DNA of 47,035 bases, from assembly GCF_900094565.1 (NCBI RefSeq), contig NZ_FMAF01000038.1, forward strand, positions 1-47,035. The letters are read 5' to 3'. The position numbers and the translations under genes are program-made. This document shows, in pieces, positions 39,525 to 47,035 of the stretch. The stretch's first letter is position 1, and each line of letters opens with the position of its first letter. The stretch comes from Martinezella lusitana (GTDB taxonomy: Bacteria > Pseudomonadota > Alphaproteobacteria > Rhizobiales > Rhizobiaceae). Below the pieces are notes generated by a model that saw only the letters and a list, made by a program, of their open reading frames with translations, was not told the DNA's origin and did not search any database.

Positions 39525-39839
39525 ATGCTCAGAGCCAAGCGCGATAGCCTCGGCGGTGCAGCTTCTAGAGCCATCCCCTCCCTCGGCGATGTAGAAGGCC
39601 GCATGATGATCCTCGAACTCATCGCGCTGACGGCGCTCACTCGGCTGATAGGCCTTCATGACGTCGGCGAGAGAGGCGATCTCATGAAAGCGATGCGGCA
39701 CGCCATCGATCGAAAATGCCATGATGCCAGATTGTGCGGAACCGACACTGAGTCCGCCGAGAAATATGCGGAAGGTTTGCTGGCTTGCGCACAAGAACAA
39801 GCGATCGATCTGGAGAAAACCCGAAAACATGCCTGCTGA
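39525..39839 (+). CDS. Small conserved protein, paralogue of the 14918 gene
   Basis: This 104-aa protein is unnamed to me but shares a block pattern with the gene at 14918-15277: AIPSLGDVEGRMMILELIALTAL, then MRHAIDRKCHDARLCGTDTESAEKYAEGLLACA. A conserved pair of Cys residues (KCHDARLC) recurs, and the rest is helical and polar. It begins 27 bases after a FixK-driven transcript start, with AAGGAACA upstream. It is followed about 110 bp later by a CBS-BON gene with no FixK box of its own, so the two are probably one transcript. Two copies in one regulon suggest a specific, undescribed low-oxygen role. Confidence 0.78.
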   Translation: MLRAKRDSLGGAASRAIPSLGDVEGRMMILELIALTALTRLIGLHDVGERGDLMKAMRHAIDRKCHDARLCGTDTESAEKYAEGLLACAQEQAIDLEKTRKHAC

Positions 39840-39951
39840 TCGCTCGGAAGATCGAGCGGCTCGGGGAACGCCTGATGTTCATTTCGCCGCGCTACAGCCT
39901 CCGTAAGCACAACTGTAACAGGAATATCCGTAGAAACCAGGGATGAGAGCA

Positions 39952-40656
39952 ATGCAAGCGAAGGACATCATGACACGGAACGTCATCACGGCAACGCCGA
40001 GAATGAATGTTCGAAATGCGGCATTGCTGATGCGCGCCAATGACATCAGCGGCTTGCCGATAATAGATGACGATGGCAAGGTTTGTGGCATGCTGACCGA
40101 AGGGGATCTCATGCGACGCTTTGGCAATAATTGCGCGTCGGCTGTGAATGGCACCCTGAAGCATGAGGATCAGCATGGTTTGAACGCTTATATTCAAATG
40201 TACGGCTGGTCGGTCGGCGAGGCCATGAGCCACGACGTTATAAGCGTCACCCCCGATACGGATGTCGGGCGGATTGGCGGCCTGATGTTATCTCACAAGA
40301 TAAAACGAGTCCCGGTCATCAATGACCATCGCCTTGTCGGTATCGTCAGTCGGAGCGATCTGCTCAACCTGATCATTGACGCGCCTGTTCAAAATGTCGC
40401 CATTGGTGACGATGCCCTGAGGCTCGCCATCAGAACCCGGTTGGTAACCGATCTTGGGATCGGGAGCGACAGGGTCGATGTCACCGTTAAAGACGGACAG
40501 GTGGAGGTGCGCGGAAACCTCGATTCCGATATCCAACGTCAGGCGATCCGGATACTTGTGGAGAACATTCGAGGTGTCGGCGGATATGTTGATCGGACAA
40601 TAGTCTCGCCTTCGAACGTTGTCAGCTTCTCAGCTACGCCCGACGATGGCCGATGA
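39952..40656 (+). CDS. CBS-pair and BON domain protein
   Basis: At 234 aa it has a pair of CBS domains (about residues 4-60 and 88-145) followed by a BON domain (about 145-215). Typical CBS lines are MQAKDIMTRNVITATPRMNVRNAALLMRANDISGLPIID and VGEAMSHDVISVTPDTDVGRIGGLMLSHKIKRVPVI. The BON line is VTVKDGQVEVRGNLDSDIQRQAIRILVENIRGV. CBS pairs bind adenosyl ligands such as AMP, ATP or NAD(H) and act as energy sensors. ATG 39952 is preferred over 39943, which lacks spacing for a ribosome site. It overlaps the Nramp-like gene by 4 bp, so it probably regulates or senses for that transporter. Confidence 0.9.
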   Translation: MQAKDIMTRNVITATPRMNVRNAALLMRANDISGLPIIDDDGKVCGMLTEGDLMRRFGNNCASAVNGTLKHEDQHGLNAYIQMYGWSVGEAMSHDVISVTPDTDVGRIGGLMLSHKIKRVPVINDHRLVGIVSRSDLLNLIIDAPVQNVAIGDDALRLAIRTRLVTDLGIGSDRVDVTVKDGQVEVRGNLDSDIQRQAIRILVENIRGVGGYVDRTIVSPSNVVSFSATPDDGR

Positions 40657-41966
40657 CACAGGAACTCACCACTGTTGGACAAACCTCGTGGCGTTCGTGC
40701 ATATCGGGTCGGCTGGCTCGCCTGCGCGAGCACCCGCTCGCCAGCGTCGGGCCGGGTCTCATTACCGGCGTTGCCGACGATGACCCGAGCGGCATCGCGA
40801 CTTACTCGCAGGCAGGCGCGCAGTTTGGCCTGAACATGCTTTGGACCATGCCGGTGTCGTTTCCGATGATGGCTGTCGTCCAGGCAACTTGCGCGCGGAT
40901 CGGGCGTGTGACTGGGCGGGGCTTGGCTGCAAACATAAAGGAAACCTTCCCGCCCTTCGTGCTCTATGCCGTGGTGTTCTCGCTTCTGATCGCCAATATT
41001 CTTAATATTGCCGCAGATGTTGCGGCCATGGGTGAAGTCGCGGAGTTAGTCACAGGTTTCAACCGGCATCTGATGACGATGTTCTTCGTCTTCGGGACGC
41101 TCGCGCTTCAGGTCTTCATTCCATACCACCGCTACGTCGCGTTCCTGAAGTGGCTGACAGTTTCGCTCCTGGCCTATGCGGCCGTCCTTTTCACCGTCCA
41201 TATCGACTGGCAGCAGGTCGCCTTGAGAACCATCTGGCCGACCATCACCCCGACACCAGCCTACGCCGCTGTGGTCGTCGGCGTCTTCGGGACCACAATC
41301 AGCCCCTATCTTTTCTTCTGGCAAGCATCTGAGGAGGTGGAGGATATGAACGCGCAGCCCGATGCGACGGCGTTGTCCAAAGACAATGCGTCAGCCCCCA
41401 AAGAGCTCCGACGGATTGGCTGGGATACCTGGAGCGGCATGCTCTACTCCAACCTCACGGCTTTTTTCATCATACTGGCAACCGCCGTGACGCTGAATGT
41501 CGCCGGCATCACGCAGATCGACACGGCCGCGCAAGCGGCAAGTGCGCTGCGGCCACTGGCCGGACCGTTTGCCGCTCTTATCTTCGCGCTCGGAATTTTA
41601 GGTGTCGGCCTCATCGGCGTGCCTGTTCTCGCAGGTTCCGCCGGTTATGCACTTGCAGAGGCCATGGGATGGAAATTCGGACTGGAGCGCACTCCCAATG
41701 ATGCCCGAGGCTTCTACGGTGTGATCGCCATAAGTGTGCTGCTGGCTCTGGTCATTCAGTATTCGCCGATCAATCCGATGAGCGCACTGTTCTGGAGCGC
41801 CGTCATAAATGGGCTGCTAGCGGTTCCCCTGATTGCCGTCATTCTATTGTTGGCGGCAAACCCAAAGGTCATGGGTCCGTACACGATAGGGATATTGGCA
41901 GCATGCATCGGCTGGGCCACGGTCGCATTGATGGCGGTCGCAGCCGTAATGATGTTCGTCTCATAG
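40653..41966 (+). CDS. Nramp-related metal ion transporter
   Basis: This 437-aa protein has about 11 membrane spans and the Nramp fold: LREHPLASVGPGLITGVADDDPSGIATYSQAGAQFG in span 1 and GVFGTTISPYLFFWQASEEVED in span 6. The canonical metal site is altered: span 1 has DDDPSG (residues 42-47) where true Nramps have DPGN, and span 6 has SPY instead of MPH, lacking the metal-binding Met. That resembles the Nramp-related clade for which substrates such as Mg2+ have been proposed, rather than Mn/Fe importers. The ATG overlaps the CBS-BON stop. A second CBS-BON gene follows after 221 bp. Confidence 0.88.
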   Translation: MTQELTTVGQTSWRSCISGRLARLREHPLASVGPGLITGVADDDPSGIATYSQAGAQFGLNMLWTMPVSFPMMAVVQATCARIGRVTGRGLAANIKETFPPFVLYAVVFSLLIANILNIAADVAAMGEVAELVTGFNRHLMTMFFVFGTLALQVFIPYHRYVAFLKWLTVSLLAYAAVLFTVHIDWQQVALRTIWPTITPTPAYAAVVVGVFGTTISPYLFFWQASEEVEDMNAQPDATALSKDNASAPKELRRIGWDTWSGMLYSNLTAFFIILATAVTLNVAGITQIDTAAQAASALRPLAGPFAALIFALGILGVGLIGVPVLAGSAGYALAEAMGWKFGLERTPNDARGFYGVIAISVLLALVIQYSPINPMSALFWSAVINGLLAVPLIAVILLLAANPKVMGPYTIGILAACIGWATVALMAVAAVMMFVS

Positions 41967-42082
41967 CAGCCGTCCCGCGATTCTTCCGCTGTGGTCATTT
42001 GAAGTTGCCGCACTGCTTTCAAGCAAGCGGTCGGTTGTCGCGCAAACAAAGCTTGCCGATGACCTCAACTAATCCTGCTCAT

Positions 42083-42096
42083 TTGATGTCGATCAA
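42083..42096 (+). promoter_or_regulatory. FixK/FNR box for the second CBS-BON gene
   Basis: TTGAT-GTCG-ATCAA has perfect half-sites. It predicts a transcript start near 42131, 57 bases before the ATG at 42188. Confidence 0.84.
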
Positions 42097-42187
42097 AGCA
42101 TAGCCATCCTGCACGCCATAACTTTCTCGCCATAGATCAATCACCCCTATCGGCAACCACAAGCCAAATCATCGCCCGGAGACGACC

Positions 42188-42901
42188 ATGCTCATTCAAG
42201 AAATCATGAACGCGCCAGCTATCACCGTAAGCCCCAAGACATCTGTTGTGGACGCGGCCACAATTATGCTCGACCGTCACGTCAGCGGTCTTCCGGTCGT
42301 CGATGCCGGCGGACAGCTTGTTGGTATTGTCAGCGAAGGCGATTTCCTTCGCCGCGGGGAATTGCAGACGGAGCGCAAGCGATCCTGGCTGCTCGAGTTT
42401 CTGACCAGCCCCGGCAAGCTTGCTGATGAGTATGTTCTTTCGCATGGCCGTAGCGTTGGAGAAGTGATGACGTCGGAAGTTGTCACTATTGCCCCCAAAG
42501 CCGCGCTCACCGATGCCGTCGATCTGATGGAGAAGCATGGGATCAAGCGATTGCCCGTCGTCGTACAAGGCAAAGTGATCGGCATCGTCTGCCGATCGGA
42601 TCTGTTACGGGCATTGGCCAACATACTGCCAAAGGAGAAGGCGCAGGCCAGCGACGATCAGATCGCCGACGCGGTCATTGCGGAACTGTCGCATCAGAGC
42701 TGGAGCCAGAATGGCTTCATAAAGGTGAGCGTTCAGAACGGCGTTGTCGAACTATCCGGTAGTATCTTCGACGAACGAGAACGACTGGCTGCCAAGGTTG
42801 CGGCGGAGAACGTGCCAGGCGTCAAGTCTGTTACCGATCAGATCGCATGGATCGACCCCTATCTTGGCGTTGCAATGCCGGCGCCGACTGAAACAGTCTG
42901 A
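42188..42901 (+). CDS. CBS-pair and BON domain protein
   Basis: The protein is 237 aa with the same order as the 39952 gene: two CBS domains (MLIQEIMNAPAITVSPKTSVVDAATIMLDRHVSGLPVVDAGGQLVGIVSEGDFL; then VGEVMTSEVVTIAPKAALTDAVDLMEKHGIKRLPVVVQGKVIGIVCRSDLL) and a C-terminal BON domain (KVSVQNGVVELSGSIFDERERLAAKVAAENVPGVKSV). Ligand binding to adenine nucleotides is likely by family. It has its own perfect FixK box at 42083. Between the CBS domains is an extra polar insertion (RGELQTERKRSWLLEFLTSPGKLADEYVLSHGRS). The two paralogues probably differ in target; no direct partner is coupled to this one. Confidence 0.9.
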   Translation: MLIQEIMNAPAITVSPKTSVVDAATIMLDRHVSGLPVVDAGGQLVGIVSEGDFLRRGELQTERKRSWLLEFLTSPGKLADEYVLSHGRSVGEVMTSEVVTIAPKAALTDAVDLMEKHGIKRLPVVVQGKVIGIVCRSDLLRALANILPKEKAQASDDQIADAVIAELSHQSWSQNGFIKVSVQNGVVELSGSIFDERERLAAKVAAENVPGVKSVTDQIAWIDPYLGVAMPAPTETV

Positions 42902-43094
42902 ACCGTGCAATCTCTATCGGCGTAAGGGAGGACGGCGGGGCGGGTGGCGATCGATTAGCTCGAACCCCGTCCCGACCGTTTAGTCGCTATTCGGGCGCCT
43001 AGTGCGACCAGAACCTATTTGTTCATGACGACTGGGATCTTGCGGCAATGGTGGGCGCGCGTGGCAAGGCCTATCTCTCCCATAATTCTCGAGG

Positions 43095-43108
43095 TTGACC
43101 TAAGTCAA
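43095..43108 (+). promoter_or_regulatory. FixK/FNR box of the cyd operon
   Basis: TTGAC-CTAA-GTCAA. It predicts a transcript start near 43143, 31 bases before the small frame at 43174 and 245 bases before cydD. Confidence 0.8.
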
Positions 43109-43173
43109 AGCGAGGTCCGCTCAGGCAAACTAGAAAACGTCAAGACCAATACGCAAACGGCCTGGACCGACGC

Positions 43174-43383
43174 ATGAGTGACATCACATTCGCCAAAGCT
43201 TTCGAACGAAATGCCCGGTCTTCTGAACCGGCGGAAGGCAAGGCAGCAATGGCAATCACCGCGAAGCCTCCGCCTTTCGTCCAATCCTTCATTCCTCATT
43301 TCGGACTTGTCGAGGAGCTGAACAAACCCATGGTTTCGCTCAGCCGGAGGCGCACGAACAACACACCCACCGACAAGGGGTAA
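43174..43383 (+). CDS. Possible 69-aa leader protein of cydD
   Basis: A 69-codon frame fills the space between the FixK-driven start and cydD and stops 4 bp before the cydD ATG. The product (basic, with PPPFVQSFIPHFGLVEELNKPM in the centre) has no membrane segment or recognised domain. No strong ribosome site precedes ATG 43174, so it may simply be a long leader. If translated it could couple to cydD. I would not rely on it without further evidence. Confidence 0.4.
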   Translation: MSDITFAKAFERNARSSEPAEGKAAMAITAKPPPFVQSFIPHFGLVEELNKPMVSLSRRRTNNTPTDKG

Positions 43384-43387
43384 CGTG

Positions 43388-45154
43388 ATGACCAGCGCTT
43401 TCTTCGACCTAGGAGCAATACCCGAAGCCGGACAAGAGCCTGATACCGAGGTCGCCAAAGTCTCGACCCGATCGGGATCTACGGAGGTCCCATCGCGAAG
43501 GATAGTTCCCGCCAAGCTGTCACTGGCTGCGCTCGTGCAGACCCTGTCAGCCCTTCTCTGGATTCCCCAGGCTGCCTTGCTTGCCAGCGGGATAGGTGTG
43601 ATCGCCGACAGACATAGCATACCCGCCATGGCGATACCGGCCCTGCTCATCTTTCTTCTTGGCGCGCTCCGCGCTGGGCTGGATGCGCTCGGCGGACGCT
43701 TGGCCTTTAAAGCAGCGCGCACCGAACTAACCCTTCGGCGCAACATTGCGGCGACAGCCCTTGCCGCCCGCTCACCATTGGACAGTAACCGTGCGGCATC
43801 CGGTTTTGCCGCCAGTCTCATCGCCGAGCAGGCCGAAACCATCGTGCCCTACCTTGCCCGCTTCCGTCCCGCAAAGCTGAAGGCGAGTGCGGTACCACTT
43901 GTCATTCTTATCTGCGTTGCGCCGGTTTCCTGGATAGCCGCATTTATTCTGCTCTTCACGGCGCCTTTGATCCCGGTATTCATGGCCCTGATCGGTTGGC
44001 GCGCCAAGGCGGCAAGCGAGAAACAACTGACCGAGGCCGGCGGGCTCAATGCCTTCCTGCTCGACCGGCTGCGCGGGCTTGCCACCATTCGCGCACTCGG
44101 CGCTGTCGACCGTACCGCCTTGCGGCTACGGGCCGATGCCGAACAGCTCAGAATAAGAACCATGGCGGTGCTCAAAATTGCCTTTCTATCCTCCGCGGTA
44201 CTGGAGCTTTTCGCCGCGCTGGGCGTTGCCGCAGTAGCCGTATATGTCGGCTTCAGCCTGCTCGGCGCGATCGATGTCGGCACATGGTCCGGACGGTTGA
44301 GCCTGACCCAGGGCCTATTCATTCTCTTGCTGGCTCCGAGCTTCTTCGAGCCGTTGCGCGAACTGTCGGCAGTCTGGCACGACCGGGCGGCCGGAGAAGC
44401 GGCGCTGGAGGCGCTCGACGCACTGTCCGGTACTGGTATGGTTATGTCGGGCTGGCGCGACGAGAAGGCGATGGAAACCGGCCGAGATCGTCCATTGCCG
44501 ACAATCAACATCCGTGGCCTTTGTTTCCGGCATAGTCCCGACCTTGCGCCTGTTTTTGATGATCTCAGCCTCGCAATCGCAGCTGGCGAACACGTGGCGC
44601 TCCTGGGAGCAAGCGGTGCGGGCAAGACAACGATGCTGTCGTTGATCGCGGGTCTGGCCCCTCCACAGAGCGGTACGATCCATGTCGGCGCAGAGCGGCT
44701 TGATGACGAGTCCGCCGCGACACTGCGCGCCCGGATGGCCTGGATCGGGCAACGGCCGCATATTTTTGCCGGCACGATGAACAGCAACGTCACGCTCGGC
44801 CGCCCCGAAGTCAGTCCATATGACGTACGACAAGCAATCGATCTTGCCTCTCTCCGGCGGATCGCAATTCAGCGCGGCGGGGCGCCGATCGGCGAAGGTG
44901 GGGCGGGGCTGTCCGGAGGCGAGGCCCTACGGCTGGCGATTGCCCGCGCTGCCGCGACCCCGCATGCCGACATCATCCTCGCGGACGAGCCGACCGCTCA
45001 TCTCGACGCAGAAACCGCGCGCGATGTCACCGACGCATTGTTGGTCGTTGCGCATGGACGGACGCTTGTTGTTGCCACCCATGACCCGGTTCTGGCCGCA
45101 AGGATGGACCGGATCATCCATATTGACGCATCGACCCGGGAGAAAGCGGCATGA
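43388..45154 (+). CDS. cydD: Thiol reductant ABC exporter subunit CydD
   Basis: At 588 aa it is a fused half-transporter: an ABC exporter membrane domain (about residues 40-330, including LSALLWIPQAALLASGIGVI and AFLLDRLRGLATIRALGA) followed by an ATPase domain with Walker A GASGAGKTT (near residue 406), signature LSGGEALRL and Walker B ADIILADEPTAHLD. With CydC it exports cysteine and glutathione to the periplasm, needed for assembly of cytochrome bd. The start is ATG 43388 with AAGGGG upstream; GTG 43385 is an alternative. It overlaps cydC by 4 bp and is followed by cydA, the usual rhizobial order cydDCAB. Confidence 0.96.
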   Translation: MTSAFFDLGAIPEAGQEPDTEVAKVSTRSGSTEVPSRRIVPAKLSLAALVQTLSALLWIPQAALLASGIGVIADRHSIPAMAIPALLIFLLGALRAGLDALGGRLAFKAARTELTLRRNIAATALAARSPLDSNRAASGFAASLIAEQAETIVPYLARFRPAKLKASAVPLVILICVAPVSWIAAFILLFTAPLIPVFMALIGWRAKAASEKQLTEAGGLNAFLLDRLRGLATIRALGAVDRTALRLRADAEQLRIRTMAVLKIAFLSSAVLELFAALGVAAVAVYVGFSLLGAIDVGTWSGRLSLTQGLFILLLAPSFFEPLRELSAVWHDRAAGEAALEALDALSGTGMVMSGWRDEKAMETGRDRPLPTINIRGLCFRHSPDLAPVFDDLSLAIAAGEHVALLGASGAGKTTMLSLIAGLAPPQSGTIHVGAERLDDESAATLRARMAWIGQRPHIFAGTMNSNVTLGRPEVSPYDVRQAIDLASLRRIAIQRGGAPIGEGGAGLSGGEALRLAIARAAATPHADIILADEPTAHLDAETARDVTDALLVVAHGRTLVVATHDPVLAARMDRIIHIDASTREKAA

Positions 45155-46839
45155 CATCGACATTCTCCGCCCTCTATCCCGTATTGCGCCTTTTCCTGGC
45201 AGCGCGCGGGCGCGCATTGCTTCTCGGCGCACTCTTGTCAGCCCTGACCGTGTTCGCCGGCATCGCACTCCTCGGGCTCTCAGGCTGGTTCATCACGGCG
45301 GCGTCGCTCGCTGGCCTGACGGCGACAGCCATCACCTTCGACGTCTTCGCTCCATCGGCCGGCATCAGGCTACTGGCGATCCTTCGCACCGCTGCACGGT
45401 ATGGCGAACGGCTGACCACCCATGATGCGACACTCGGCGTGCTTGCCGCGTTGCGTGAAAATCTTTTTCGCGGTTGGGCGGAACCCAATGCGGCAACGAT
45501 GTTGATGCGCCGGCCAGCCAAGCTGCTTTTCCGGCTGACGGCGGATATCGATGCGCTCGATTCCCTCTATTTGCGCGTCCTAGTGCCGGCCGCCGTCGCT
45601 ATCGTCTCGGGCCTGGCGGTCAGCATCGCGCTGATGCTTCTGTCGGTTCCGTTCGGTCTGCTCGCCGGCCTGTGGTTGCTCGCTGCCGGTCTCTGCATTC
45701 CAATCATTGCGGGACGCTTGGCACTGAAACCGGCGCGGCGGCGCGCACATGCGATCGAGGCGCTCCGCTCGCGCGCTGTCGATCTCGTCGCCGGACAGAC
45801 TGAACTCGTTATGGCCGGCAGATTGCAGGCCCAATGCTCAGCGATCGCTGCCGCCGATCGGCGCCTGCGCGAGGCAGACGACAGACTGAACCGGATCGAA
45901 AGCGGAGTAACAGTGGGGTTTGGCCTCGCCTCCGCAGCGCTGCTGTCCGGCAGTTTGCTTATAGTCGCCTCGCTGGCCGAACGCGGCATTATCGGTGCAC
46001 CGGTTGCCGCACTCGGCCTACTGATTGCCCTCGCGACGCTCGAACCCTTTGCAGCACTGCGCCGTGGGGCGCTGGAACTCGGCCGTACCGTGCTTGCCGC
46101 CCGCCGCCTTTCACCTCGCCTGGTACAGACTGCTCACCCCCTTGCACATCTGATGCCGCCAGAAGGCCTGGCCGTCCGGGTCTCCGGTGTCTCCGCCCGA
46201 TATGACGGAGCGGCGATGGCTTCGCTTGAGGATATCACGCTTTCTCTGGCATTGGGCGAGCATCTCGCGGTGATCGGCCCGAGCGGAGCCGGAAAATCAA
46301 CCCTCTTTGCCATTCTCGCCGGCGAACTCGGCACCGAAAGAGGCACGGTCGAAACCGTAACGGCCGCGATGCTGACCCAGCGCACGGAGCTGTTCCAAGA
46401 CAGTCTGCGAGATAACTTGCGTCTTGCTGCTCCGGATGCAAACGACGAGATGCTCTACACCGCGCTTGCGGATGCCGGCCTCCTTGAAGATGCACTGGCC
46501 CTGCGGAAAGGCATCGACACGCGCCTGGGTGAAGGCGGCCTTGGTCTGTCCGGCGGACAATCCCGTCGCCTGGCGCTTGCCCGTCTGTTCCTGCGCGGCG
46601 CCAAACTCTGGCTGCTCGATGAGCCGACCGAAGGTCTCGACCGCGAAACCGGACGGGATGTCATGCGGCGCCTTGCCGGTCACGGTTGCGGCCGGTCGCT
46701 CGTAATCGCCACCCATATTCGCCGTGAGGCAGAGATCGCCGACAGGATCGTCGTTCTCGACAACGGCCGCATCGTCGCGACCGCGCGGCGAGGAGAACCC
46801 AAATTCGACGCAGCGCTCGCCCGGCTGAGGCAGGACTGA
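45151..46839 (+). CDS. cydC: Thiol reductant ABC exporter subunit CydC
   Basis: The protein is 562 aa, the second half of the CydDC heterodimer. It has a membrane domain with LLLGALLSALTVFAGIALLGLSGWFITAASLAGL at the start, the family-typical RTAARYGERLTTHDATLGVLAALRENLFRG, and an ATPase with Walker A GPSGAGKST near residue 376, signature LSGGQSRRL and Walker B LWLLDEPTEGLD. It ends 81 bp before cydA. The ATG overlaps the cydD stop (ATGA), typical of this pair. It is driven by the FixK box at 43095 through the operon. Confidence 0.96.
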   Translation: MTSTFSALYPVLRLFLAARGRALLLGALLSALTVFAGIALLGLSGWFITAASLAGLTATAITFDVFAPSAGIRLLAILRTAARYGERLTTHDATLGVLAALRENLFRGWAEPNAATMLMRRPAKLLFRLTADIDALDSLYLRVLVPAAVAIVSGLAVSIALMLLSVPFGLLAGLWLLAAGLCIPIIAGRLALKPARRRAHAIEALRSRAVDLVAGQTELVMAGRLQAQCSAIAAADRRLREADDRLNRIESGVTVGFGLASAALLSGSLLIVASLAERGIIGAPVAALGLLIALATLEPFAALRRGALELGRTVLAARRLSPRLVQTAHPLAHLMPPEGLAVRVSGVSARYDGAAMASLEDITLSLALGEHLAVIGPSGAGKSTLFAILAGELGTERGTVETVTAAMLTQRTELFQDSLRDNLRLAAPDANDEMLYTALADAGLLEDALALRKGIDTRLGEGGLGLSGGQSRRLALARLFLRGAKLWLLDEPTEGLDRETGRDVMRRLAGHGCGRSLVIATHIRREAEIADRIVVLDNGRIVATARRGEPKFDAALARLRQD

Positions 46840-46920
46840 GACGTCTGATCGATCAATCATAACCGAGGCCGTTCAAGGCTAAGGTGCATCAACCACCCTT
46901 TGAGGCGTTGGAGAAAGACT

Positions 46921-47035
46921 ATGGAACTTGATATCGTGGTGCTATCGCGTCTGCAGTTTGCCATGACGGCGCTGTATCACTTCTTGTTCGTGCCGCTGAC
47001 ACTCGGCCTGTCCGTGCTGCTTGCCATCATGGAAA
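46921..47035 (+). CDS. cydA: Cytochrome bd ubiquinol oxidase subunit I, N-terminal part
   Basis: Thirty-eight codons are visible before the window ends. MELDIVVLSRLQFAMTALYHFLFVPLTLGLSVLLAIME is the family start: LSRxQFA with the conserved low-spin region, and the LYHFLFVPLTLGLS membrane span including the His that serves as a haem ligand. GGAGAAAG precedes the ATG. The gene continues beyond the window, and cydB is expected next. It encodes the subunit carrying haems b558, b595 and d, which reduces oxygen with very high affinity. Confidence 0.95.
   Translation, partial: MELDIVVLSRLQFAMTALYHFLFVPLTLGLSVLLAIME

Noticed and set aside
1..47035. CRISPR arrays, tRNA and rRNA genes, replication origin
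   Set aside because: I looked for spaced identical repeats, tRNA-like cloverleaf signatures and repABC or other origin genes and saw none. The 24-bp repeats before the Fic gene are too short and contiguous for CRISPR.

Overview
The window looks like an accessory replicon (symbiotic or other large plasmid) or genomic island of an alphaproteobacterium, most likely a rhizobium (Rhizobium/Sinorhizobium/Agrobacterium group). The reasons are moderately high GC, DUF982 and DUF2267 proteins, IS110-type elements, a plasmid-style dnaE2 remnant, and above all FixK/FNR-type operators in front of most operons. The organism is inferred from gene content and not proven.

Layout. 1-1470: an IS110-family element. 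1470-4640: an accessory scar with a 40-bp palindrome, four 24-bp direct repeats, a Fic-domain protein with an AbiEi-like N-terminal half, and a dnaE2 pseudogene. 4616-6029: a stand-alone GNAT acetyltransferase and a Nudix hydrolase. 6119-10849: the arginine deiminase operon (arcD-like permease, arcA, arcB, arcC). 10882-14826: ftsH diverging from a Bax-inhibitor-1-like membrane protein, followed by a host-attachment-type protein and a DUF2267 protein. 14918-17859: a beta-CASP metallo-beta-lactamase nuclease with a small partner gene, diverging from a tandem universal stress protein. 17860-20300: a second scar with a 5'-truncated gene, a Phd/PemK-like toxin-antitoxin pair and an IS4-type transposase fragment. 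20340-21956: Hsp20 diverging from another tandem Usp. 22110-27521: a five-gene ABC-2 drug-type exporter. 27603-30245: an Mg-type P-ATPase. 30285-35754: a Zn alcohol dehydrogenase, a small membrane peptide coupled to an ATPase-less ABC membrane protein, small proteins, and a BON / 99-aa / Usp operon. 35761-37236: a second IS110 copy. 37283-42901: a heavy-metal-type P-ATPase, a small conserved protein, two CBS-BON proteins and an Nramp-like transporter. 43095-47035: cydD, cydC and the first codons of cydA, cut by the window end.

How it fits together. Fifteen intergenic sites match TTGA-N6-TCAA. With an activator bound at -41.5, each predicts a transcript start 14 to about 130 bases before a plausible start codon. 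The window therefore reads as a low-oxygen survival regulon: ATP from arginine by substrate-level phosphorylation, a high-affinity bd oxidase assembly system, protein and membrane quality control (FtsH, BI-1-like, Hsp20), Usp and CBS-BON proteins, ion pumps and an exporter. No FixK/FNR-type regulator gene lies in the window, so the activator must be encoded elsewhere.

The points most worth following are: the very dense FNR-type regulon; an IS110 copy that appears to have cut a bidirectional FixK promoter and separated the BON operon from it; a Fic protein with duplicated inhibition-like motifs behind a 24-bp iteron array; a pair of uncharacterised paralogous small proteins in the regulon; and a 40-aa membrane peptide translationally coupled to an ABC membrane domain that has no ATPase. 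All calls come from reading the sequence; no database search was run.
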